Assembly (NCBI GenBank): GCA_029266495.1 | Contig: JAQSWS010000008.1 | Location: 1 to 64,000 of the forward strand | From: Rariglobus sp. | Lineage (GTDB): Bacteria; Verrucomicrobiota; Verrucomicrobiia; Opitutales; Opitutaceae | Direction: 5' to 3' | DNA length: 64,000 bases | In this document: piece by piece, positions 54,897 through 62,220 of the stretch | Layout of the letters: each line of letters begins with the position of its first letter | Position numbering within the stretch: position 1 is the first letter of the stretch | Notes under the pieces: generated by a model | What the model was told of the DNA's origin: nothing | Seen by the model: the letters and a program-made list of their open reading frames with translations, nothing else | The model's database searches: none | Translations under genes and position numbers: made by a program

Positions 54897-56213
54897 ATGA
54901 AAACCCCTGCACCCGCCCTCCGCACGTCCCTGAAAGCAGCGGCGCTCGCCGCCTCCCTGTCGATCTCCGCCCTCAGCACCTACGCCACCACTTATACGTT
55001 TAACGGCACGACTAATTCCGACTGGGCAACTACCACGAATTGGTCGACCGGCATCGCGGCCCCGACCAACGGGACCTTTGGGCATCGCGTCGATATCAAT
55101 GGCGCCCTGATTTATTCTGCCGCCCAAGGAAACACCACCTACACAAGCACCGCGCGAAGCTTTGTGATCAGCAACGGCGGGTCGCTCACGATTACAGGCG
55201 GGCATTTCACCTCAAACAATACCAACAGCTCGGCAGATATCTTGGGAAATAGCACTGCATCCACGTCATTAACTGTTAACGGCGGAAATTACACGAGCAA
55301 TGCGCTCTTTTTCAATAACAGTAATAGCGCCGCAACCATCGCGCTTAATATCCAGAGCGGAACTGCCACGATCAACACCCTCACGGTGCAAGGCCCTGCA
55401 ACCAGCACCAGCACGGTGAACTTGGACGGCGGCACCTTGGCAGTCACCACATTAACCGCCAGCGGCCTGGGTTCCAAGACCCTGAACTTCAACGGCGGTG
55501 TTTTGAAGGCACGCAGCAGTGCCCTGAATGTTCAGGGCTTCACCAATACCTTCGTCAAAAGTGGCGGTGCGGTGATCGACACGAACGGCTTTAATCCCAC
55601 CGTCACCCAGGCGCTGCTCACCGACACCGTCTCCACCGGCGGTGGCCTGACCAAGTCCGGCACGGGCACGCTGACGCTCTCCGGTGCCAACACCTATACG
55701 GGTGCCACCACGATCAACACCGGCACGCTCGCGATCGCGTCCACCGGCTCGCTGGCCTCCACCGCCTACACGATCGCCGACGGCGCAGCATTCAATGCCT
55801 CGGCCAAATCAAGCTACAGCCTGGCCTCCGTGGCCACGACGATCCACGTGGGGGCCACCACCTCGGGTTTCTTCAATGGCCCGTCCGGCGCGCTGACTTT
55901 CGGCAACACCCTTACGCTGAACTTCTCGACCGCTTCCCTCGCCGATGGCCAGACCTACAACCTGTTCGACTTCGGCAGCCAGACGGGCGACTTCAGTTCC
56001 ATCGCCCTCACCGGCAGCATCACCGGCTCTCTCCTGCTCACCAGCACCGATACCTGGACCGGCAGTCTCAGTGGATACGAATTCACCTTCAGTGAAACCT
56101 CCGGCGTGCTCTCCGTCGCCGCCATCCCCGAGCCCTCCACCTACGCCATGGCCGCCGGCCTTGGCGCCCTCGTTCTTACCGCAGGCAATCGCCGCCGCCG
56201 CTCCGCCGCCTAA
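54897..56213 (+). CDS. PEP-CTERM exoprotein with beta-strand repeat
   Basis: The product has 438 residues from the ATG at 54897, chosen because it begins the signal peptide (SLKAAALAASLSISALSTYA|TT); an ATG at 54864 is less likely. The body is Thr/Ser/Asn-rich beta-helix type, with an autotransporter-associated repeat near 255-290: GGGLTKSGTGTLTLSGANTY followed by GATTINTGTLAI. The C-terminal sorting tail is canonical: IPEPSTYAMAAGLGALVLT and a basic NRRRRSAA end. Exosortase processing is expected. A strong hairpin follows the gene. It is monocistronic and may display binding surfaces for the adjacent mannoside enzymes; that link is inference. Confidence 0.9.
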   Translation: MKTPAPALRTSLKAAALAASLSISALSTYATTYTFNGTTNSDWATTTNWSTGIAAPTNGTFGHRVDINGALIYSAAQGNTTYTSTARSFVISNGGSLTITGGHFTSNNTNSSADILGNSTASTSLTVNGGNYTSNALFFNNSNSAATIALNIQSGTATINTLTVQGPATSTSTVNLDGGTLAVTTLTASGLGSKTLNFNGGVLKARSSALNVQGFTNTFVKSGGAVIDTNGFNPTVTQALLTDTVSTGGGLTKSGTGTLTLSGANTYTGATTINTGTLAIASTGSLASTAYTIADGAAFNASAKSSYSLASVATTIHVGATTSGFFNGPSGALTFGNTLTLNFSTASLADGQTYNLFDFGSQTGDFSSIALTGSITGSLLLTSTDTWTGSLSGYEFTFSETSGVLSVAAIPEPSTYAMAAGLGALVLTAGNRRRRSAA

Positions 56214-56244
56214 GTCATCTTGACTGATCGCCCCTTCTGTTAGC

Positions 56245-56272
56245 ACGCCGGCCCCCGTCAGGTGGCCGGCGT
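56245..56272 (+). terminator. Hairpin after the PEP-CTERM gene
   Basis: ACGCCGGCC and GGCCGGCGT form a 9-bp stem around a 10-base loop, 31 bases after the stop codon. A pyrimidine-rich stretch (GTCTTCCCCCTTTCGC) follows, a weak T-run. Termination is likely but not certain. Confidence 0.6.
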
Positions 56273-56424
56273 TGGCTGCTGTCTTCCCCCTTTCGCTTCA
56301 CCCCAATGAGGTTTCCCCCGCACCTTGAGCGTATTCGCGCCCGGCCTCCGGCCGGTGTCCGGCTCGCCGGAGGATCCCACCGCCGGCGGCGGTCATGACG
56401 ATCTCCGCCGGCCACTGACCCCGC

Positions 56425-57771
56425 ATGAGCACTCTCCTCTCCAACCGGCCGGCACCCGATCAACGCCGCTTCACCAGCACTGCGTTGGAAAACGAGATCG
56501 AGACGGCTTTGGCGAAAATCGACGATCCCGAGCTGGCCTGGCTCTTCGCCAATTGCCTGCCCAACACGCTCGACACGACGATTGATTTCCGGCGCGACGC
56601 CTCTGGAAAGCCAGACACCTATGTCATCACCGGGGACATCGAAGCCATGTGGCTGCGTGATTCCGCCGCACAAGTCTGGCCCTGCCTCATGCTCGCAAAG
56701 TCGGATGCCCGCTTGCGCGATTTGATCGCCGGAGTGATCGCCCGCCAGGCGAAATGCGTGCTGCTCGATCCGTATGCCAACGCGTTCTATCGCGATCCCG
56801 CCCTCGGTTACTGGCGGCACGATCTCACCGAGATGAAACCCGGCGTTCACGAGCGCAAATGGGAACTCGACAGCCTCGCCTACTTCCTCCGCCTTTCACA
56901 CGGCTACTGGACCGCCACCGGCGACCTTTCGCCCTTCGACGACACCTGGCTCCGCGCCCTCTCCGCTGTTTTCACCACCCTGCGGGTGGAGCAAAACTCA
57001 GGCGAAGACCTGGCGCGATCACCCTACTCCTTCCAACGCCCGGGCGGCTCGCCCATGCCCAACAACGGTCGCGGCCTGCCCAGCCGCAACTGCGGGCTCG
57101 TCCGCTGCACGTTCCGGCCCTCAGACGACCGGACCCGGTTTCCCTTTTTGGTGCCGGCCAACGCCATGATGTGCGTGGCCCTCCGCAATCTCACCTCGCT
57201 GCTCGATGCCTTGCAACGCGAGCCCCTCGCCCGGGAGGGACAACAGATCGCCGATGAAATCGCCCGCGCGCTGGAAATTCATGCCGTGGTCAACCATCCG
57301 GACCACGGTGAAATCTGGGCCTATGAGATCGATGGTCTCGGCGGCGTCCACCTCATGGACGATGCCAACATCCCTTCGCTGCTCTCCCTGCCCTACCTCG
57401 GTTTTTGTTCGCCCACCGATGCCCGTTACCTGCGCACCCGCGCGTTCTGCCTGAGCGCGGACAATCCCCACTTCGTTTCCGGGCAAGCCGGTTCCGGTAT
57501 TGGAAGTCCGCATACAGGCCCCGGCACGATCTGGCCGATGTCACTGGCCATGCAGGCGCTCACCGCCGTGGACGATGCAGAAATCATCGACTGCCTGCGT
57601 CAGCTCAAGGCCACGCATGCCGGCACCGGTTTCATGCACGAATCCTTCCGCGCCGACGATGCCGGCGTGTTCACCCGGCCTTGGTTTGCCTGGGCCAACA
57701 CCGTCTTCGGCGAATTGATCATGACCCTGTCCCGGTGCCGCCCGCATTTGCTTGCCGCTCCTCTCGCATGA
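56425..57771 (+). CDS. GH125 exo-alpha-1,6-mannosidase
   Basis: The product has 448 residues and is a full (alpha/alpha)6 GH125 enzyme. Motifs: FANCLPNTLDTTIDF, DTYVITGDIEAMWLRDS (about 65-80), with the substrate-contacting Asp/Glu, then YELD-like KWELDSLAYFL, VPANAMMCVALRNL and GFMHESF followed by FTRPWFAWANTVFGEL. Family members remove terminal alpha-1,6-mannose without metals. There is no signal peptide, so a cytosolic site is expected. The stop overlaps the start of the second giant pseudopilin gene by four bases (ATGA at 57768-57771), an unusual coupling of an intracellular glycosidase to a pilin-like gene. Confidence 0.9.
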   Translation: MSTLLSNRPAPDQRRFTSTALENEIETALAKIDDPELAWLFANCLPNTLDTTIDFRRDASGKPDTYVITGDIEAMWLRDSAAQVWPCLMLAKSDARLRDLIAGVIARQAKCVLLDPYANAFYRDPALGYWRHDLTEMKPGVHERKWELDSLAYFLRLSHGYWTATGDLSPFDDTWLRALSAVFTTLRVEQNSGEDLARSPYSFQRPGGSPMPNNGRGLPSRNCGLVRCTFRPSDDRTRFPFLVPANAMMCVALRNLTSLLDALQREPLAREGQQIADEIARALEIHAVVNHPDHGEIWAYEIDGLGGVHLMDDANIPSLLSLPYLGFCSPTDARYLRTRAFCLSADNPHFVSGQAGSGIGSPHTGPGTIWPMSLAMQALTAVDDAEIIDCLRQLKATHAGTGFMHESFRADDAGVFTRPWFAWANTVFGELIMTLSRCRPHLLAAPLA

Positions 57772-60700
57772 ACCGCCCCTCCATTTCCGAAGGCCACGCG
57801 GACCCGCCGCTCCGAAAAAGCTGCGTCCCATGCGTTATTGGTCATTCGTCATTGGTCATTCCGCGCCATCGGCGCGGCGGGTTCGCGTTGCTCATCACGG
57901 TTACGCTTCTCGCATTTCTGGTTTTGCTGCTCGTCTCGCTCGCCTCGCTCACCCGCGTCGAGACCCAGGTCGCCGGCAATAACCAGCAACTCGCTCAAGC
58001 CCGTCAAAACGCGCTCATGGCGCTCAACATCGCGCTCGGCCAGTTGCAAAGGCACACCGGCCCCGACCAGCGCGTGACCACGCCCGCGGATATTCAGATC
58101 CCGTCCGGCGTCACCATCGGCGCCACCACCACCGGCAGCCAGGCCCGCTCCTCGCTCGACGCCTATTGGCGGGCCTCTCGCAACCGCCGTTGGACCGGTG
58201 CGTGGCAAAACATCAACACCACCGCTTACAACCCCAACGACGCCCCCGCCTTCAATCCCACCCCCGGGCTTCAGAGCTGGCTGGTCAGCGGCAACGAGAA
58301 CACCGCCGCCGCCACTTCCGCCGCGCCCACACCCAATTTCCCTTTCAAACCCACCGACGTGGTCACCGGCCTCACCGCCGCCAGCACTCCGTTGGACGAA
58401 ATCATGGACGCCAGCAACCGCCCCCACCGTCTGCTGGCGAAAACCAGCGCCGGGGTCACCGATGCCGCCTCCCTCGACCGAGCCGTCACCGCCCCGCAAA
58501 TGCTCATTCAGTCGACCACCGTCCCGGGCACGAATGGCGCCTCCACCCCGGTAGGCCACTATGCCTGGTGGATTGGCGACGAAGGAATCAAAGCCCGTGC
58601 GAACCTGATCGATCCTTACGCGAGCGACCCATCCGCCACGCTCAAGCGCCGCCAGTCCGCCCAACGCCTCGCGCTCGAAGCGATGACCACCAGCGGCACC
58701 GATGGCCTGGCCGGCACCTTCGCCGCCAGTGACAGCCGTTTCACCCGTGTCAACGCGACCGCCCAGCTTGGGTTTCTCGCCAGCGGCACCGCTTATCAAA
58801 CCGAGGTCAAATCCCGGTTTCACGATCTCACGGTCAACTCCCGCAGCGTCCTCGCCGACGTGAAAAACGGCGGTCTCAAACGCGACCTCTCCTACATTCT
58901 GAGCCGTCCCGATCTCAACGCATTCCGCACCGCGCTCACCACCGTCTCCACCGGATCGCTCTCCTACAACGTAACCCCGCAGGGAACCGGCAACACGGTG
59001 TTTTCATCCACCGCGACGCCCTACGCGGCCTACCCCAATGACACCCCGCTTTACGGCTCGACGCCTGGCATCTTCACCTACGGCCCCACCTGGGAGCATC
59101 TGTGGTCGTTCTACAATCTGGGCAACACCACGAGCGCCCTCCCGGCAGGCGTCTTCGACTCCTCCGGCAACGCTCAAGGACGGCTGCAAACCGCAACGCA
59201 GCAAGGCCTGTATCCCATTCTCATTCAGGCCAAGGCCTTTTACCGCCTGCGCATCGTCGCCAATCAAATATGGATCGACGTCATCCCGCTGGCCGTGCTG
59301 GCCAATCCCTACAACGTCCCCCTGTCCGGCGACTTTCTCCTGAAGCTGGCCGGCTATAGCCCGCAGATGCAGGAGGGAACTCCGGCCGACCCCGACAATC
59401 CGTCGACCAGCGAGTTCACCAACCTCGGTTCCAACAGCAAAAACGCCGGCCTCTACGATGTCCGCCTGGTCGTTCAGGCCCGCGGAATTCCTCCCGGGCA
59501 GGCCCAAGTGTTCATGATCGATTCGACCCAGTCGGCGGCGGAGATCACCGCCACCTCCACCAGCGATAAACGCCGGGTCAGGATGGTTAACGACTACGAT
59601 CCCTCGACCTTCGTCACCATCAACACCGGGAAAACCGTTCCCACGGGCAAACACGTAGCCCTGTTCAGCGGCAGCGGCCTCACCGGCGCCCTCTACGCGG
59701 ACGACCCGAGCCTGAGCGATCCCTTCATCTTCGCCAATCTGCTCAGCACCATCGCGACCACCCGCCCGTCCGACAGCGGCATGGATCCGCAGGGCTTTCT
59801 CGTCTATCCGCTCGCCAGCGGATCACGCCTGGGCGGCGGCACCGCGTTCGCCTACTTCGATCCCCGCTTCCCCCGCCTGCAGCAATCGCTGTTCTATCAG
59901 GTCAACTACCGCGCACTTCGCGTGGACTCCCATGGGGCCGCCTCCGACAACCGGCACCCGCTCCAGTGGGCGCGCTCCTACGTTTATTACGGCAACACCG
60001 CCACCGACAACACCCTCCCCAACCCCTTCCTCGCGGCCAATCTCCTTTCGCCCCAGGACCAGACCGTGCCCCTCAGCGTCCGCTGGGGCTTGGTGAACAA
60101 CGGCGACGGCACTTACTTTACGACCACGCCTTCGTCGATCGGCGGAGACGCCGGCACCACGGGTTTCGTCAACCTGCTCTACGACATCCCCCAACCCGGA
60201 CAGCCGATCACCTCGATCGGACAGCTCCAGCACTTCAATGCCGCCGGGTATCATAAATCTGACTACAACGCCTCCGGCGACGACCGGTGGTCGAGCGCGA
60301 CCCATCAGTTCCAGGTCAACTACCCGATCGCCAATTCCTACCCGAACCCCCGCGTCCGACGGCACAAGGCCCTCGATTGGCAGAGCCAATACGCCTACGT
60401 CTACGACGGCTCCTATCTCTGGAACGATCTTCTCTCGGACCGCTTTTATTTTTCCTCCTATCCGCAAACGGGCACGTTCGACTTTTCGGCCGACCGGCTG
60501 ATCAACGCCCGTCACCAGCCGTTCCGCGATCGCAGCACCACCGCATGGGACGACGAGTCCGCCTATCGCGGTGTGTATCGCGCCGCGCAAAACCTGCTCG
60601 TCGACGGAGCCTTCAACATCAACTCCACCTCCGTCGAAGCCTGGAAGGCGGTGTTCTCCAGCCTGCGCGGCGTCCCCACCGGCACCGCCACCGATTCCGT

Positions 60701-61391
60701 GGCCAACGCCGCCGATCTCACTGCGCCCTTCGCACGCGTCCTCAATCCGCGGGGCGGCGCCGCGGATGCGAAAACCGGCATCAGCGCCAACGCATGGAAC
60801 GGCTTTCGCAACCTCACTCAAAACGAGATCAACACGCTGGCCGAAGAGATGGTCCTGCAGGTGCGCCTGCGCGGTCCGTTTCTCTCGATGGCCGACTTCG
60901 TCAACCGCCGGCTGACGCCCTCCGCTGGCGATACGTTTGGCCTCGGCCTGCGCGGCGCCCTTCAAGCGGCCATCGACAAGGTGTTCAACCTGACGAGCGA
61001 CGTCCCCGTCGCTCCGTTTAACGAACCGTCCACGGCCACCACGCCGCACGGCGCGATGTTTCCCGACGCGGGCTACAGCATGTCGACCAAGATAGCCGGT
61101 TTTCCCGGCTATCTCCTGCAAGCCGACCTGCTCGCTCCGCTCGCCCCCCATCTCACCGCCCGTTCGGACACCTTCACCATTCGCACTTACGGCGACGTCG
61201 TGAACCCGGTCACCCTCGCAGTCGAAGGCCGCGCCTGGTGCGAGGCCATCGTCCAGCGCATCCCCGACTACGTCGCCTCCAGGGCCAGTGGTGGCAACGA
61301 TCCCGAAGAGGCCGCCACCGGTGCCAACATCACGTTCGGCCGCCGCTACCAAGTCGTCAGCTTCCGCTGGCTCAGTCCCGAGGACATCTGA
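57768..61391 (+). CDS. Giant pseudopilin-like surface protein, second copy
   Basis: The product has 1207 residues from the ATG at 57768. It is a paralogue of the protein at 11770: the same leader ending (PRHRRGG), the prepilin helix FALLITVTLLAFLVLLLV and the amphipathic helix (RVETQVAGNNQQLAQARQNA). In both the residue at +5 is not Glu, as in GspK/PilX-type pilins. The large secreted part shares motifs such as HYAWWIGDEGIKARANL, KNGGLKRDLSYIL, FLSMADFVNRRL and the ending FRWLSPEDI. It is coupled to GH125 by an ATGA overlap and is followed 16 bases later by a secreted partner. Its assembly into a filament is possible but unproven; no other pilus or type II secretion genes are near. Confidence 0.72.
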   Translation: MNRPSISEGHADPPLRKSCVPCVIGHSSLVIPRHRRGGFALLITVTLLAFLVLLLVSLASLTRVETQVAGNNQQLAQARQNALMALNIALGQLQRHTGPDQRVTTPADIQIPSGVTIGATTTGSQARSSLDAYWRASRNRRWTGAWQNINTTAYNPNDAPAFNPTPGLQSWLVSGNENTAAATSAAPTPNFPFKPTDVVTGLTAASTPLDEIMDASNRPHRLLAKTSAGVTDAASLDRAVTAPQMLIQSTTVPGTNGASTPVGHYAWWIGDEGIKARANLIDPYASDPSATLKRRQSAQRLALEAMTTSGTDGLAGTFAASDSRFTRVNATAQLGFLASGTAYQTEVKSRFHDLTVNSRSVLADVKNGGLKRDLSYILSRPDLNAFRTALTTVSTGSLSYNVTPQGTGNTVFSSTATPYAAYPNDTPLYGSTPGIFTYGPTWEHLWSFYNLGNTTSALPAGVFDSSGNAQGRLQTATQQGLYPILIQAKAFYRLRIVANQIWIDVIPLAVLANPYNVPLSGDFLLKLAGYSPQMQEGTPADPDNPSTSEFTNLGSNSKNAGLYDVRLVVQARGIPPGQAQVFMIDSTQSAAEITATSTSDKRRVRMVNDYDPSTFVTINTGKTVPTGKHVALFSGSGLTGALYADDPSLSDPFIFANLLSTIATTRPSDSGMDPQGFLVYPLASGSRLGGGTAFAYFDPRFPRLQQSLFYQVNYRALRVDSHGAASDNRHPLQWARSYVYYGNTATDNTLPNPFLAANLLSPQDQTVPLSVRWGLVNNGDGTYFTTTPSSIGGDAGTTGFVNLLYDIPQPGQPITSIGQLQHFNAAGYHKSDYNASGDDRWSSATHQFQVNYPIANSYPNPRVRRHKALDWQSQYAYVYDGSYLWNDLLSDRFYFSSYPQTGTFDFSADRLINARHQPFRDRSTTAWDDESAYRGVYRAAQNLLVDGAFNINSTSVEAWKAVFSSLRGVPTGTATDSVANAADLTAPFARVLNPRGGAADAKTGISANAWNGFRNLTQNEINTLAEEMVLQVRLRGPFLSMADFVNRRLTPSAGDTFGLGLRGALQAAIDKVFNLTSDVPVAPFNEPSTATTPHGAMFPDAGYSMSTKIAGFPGYLLQADLLAPLAPHLTARSDTFTIRTYGDVVNPVTLAVEGRAWCEAIVQRIPDYVASRASGGNDPEEAATGANITFGRRYQVVSFRWLSPEDI
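57837..57877 (+). repeat. Dispersed repeat: paired decamers plus GC-rich hairpin, copy 2
   Basis: Two ATTGGTCATT decamers separated by CGTC (57837-57860), then CCGCGCC-ATC-GGCGCGG (57861-57877). Apart from the loop it is identical to copy 1 at 11812-11852 and sits at the same place in the paralogous gene. Here the hairpin encodes PRHRRG before the prepilin cleavage site. Confidence 0.8.
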
Positions 61392-61407
61392 TCACCACCG
61401 CCTCCCC

Positions 61408-62178
61408 ATGCGCATTCCCTTCAAGTTCCGCCACTGGGCATTGGTCATTGGACATTGGTCATTCGCCCTGTGCGTCTTCGCCCAAAACCCGGCCGATGAC
61501 CCCAAGCCGTCGAAACTCCGTTTCCTCTTTCTCGACGAAACCCCCGGCGCCTATGCCCTGAAGATCGACACCGGTTTCAAGCAGATCAGCTCCGCCCCCT
61601 ACGCGATCAGTCCGCCCTTCACTCCCGCCGGTTTGAACCGGCTTGAAATCTACAAGACCAACCCGGTCCCCGATCCTGTCTCCGGAAAAAACACCCGCGT
61701 CAAAGTCGCCACGATCACGCCTCCCGCCAACACCTCCTCGGCCCTGGTCATCCTGGCCCCGCGCCCGCTTGCGGCCGACGCCCTCCCCGGCGCCCTTCCG
61801 GTGTATGATGTCGAGTTCATCGACAGCGACCCCCAGGCCTATCCGCTCGGAACGGTCCGCATCCTCAATCGCGGCCACGCCGTCATGGCCGCCCAATTTG
61901 GCGAGGAAACCGTCACCAGCGAGCCGGGCTCGACCAGGATCGTCAGACCGGCCACCGACCCTCGTTTTCGCCTCCGTGCCAAAGTCGCCACCCAGACTCC
62001 CGGCGGCTGGGAGATGCTCGACAGCAACGTCACCATTCTGAAGGCGGACACCCGCATCACCGGCGTCCTGGTCTTCTCTCCCTCGGGAATGCGGCATCTT
62101 TACGACGAATCCACGCTCTACGGACGCGGGCTTCCGCCGCCCGGCCACGTGTGGCTGATGTATTCCGACCCGCCCTGA
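61408..62178 (+). CDS. Secreted partner protein of the pseudopilin, second copy
   Basis: The product has 256 residues from the ATG at 61408. The signal peptide hydrophobic core (ALVIGHWSFALCVFAQ) is encoded in part by the same decamer repeat that sits in the pilin leader. The mature part is beta-type, with LRFLFLDETPGAYALK, SALVILAPRPL and the motif YPLGTVRILNRG, matching HPVATVRVVNLS of the paralogue at 15489. No known domain was recognised. It follows the second pseudopilin by 16 bases, so the two-gene cassette is duplicated in this genome. A clan-A glycoside hydrolase starts 42 bases downstream. Confidence 0.75.
   Translation: MRIPFKFRHWALVIGHWSFALCVFAQNPADDPKPSKLRFLFLDETPGAYALKIDTGFKQISSAPYAISPPFTPAGLNRLEIYKTNPVPDPVSGKNTRVKVATITPPANTSSALVILAPRPLAADALPGALPVYDVEFIDSDPQAYPLGTVRILNRGHAVMAAQFGEETVTSEPGSTRIVRPATDPRFRLRAKVATQTPGGWEMLDSNVTILKADTRITGVLVFSPSGMRHLYDESTLYGRGLPPPGHVWLMYSDPP
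61440..61463 (+). repeat. Decamer pair without hairpin
   Basis: Two ATTGGTCATT decamers separated by GGAC lie inside the signal-peptide coding region of the secreted partner gene. The decamers are identical to those in the elements at 11812 and 57837, but the GC hairpin is missing. Confidence 0.75.
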
Positions 62179-62220
62179 TCGCGCGCACCTTTTTACCTGC
62201 TTTCCCCCTGCACCCAAAAT

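Noticed and set aside
57405-57767. Upstream extension of the second pseudopilin into GH125
   Set aside because: It is an Arg/His/Pro-rich shadow of GH125. The ATG at 57768 overlaps the GH125 stop and gives the conserved leader.
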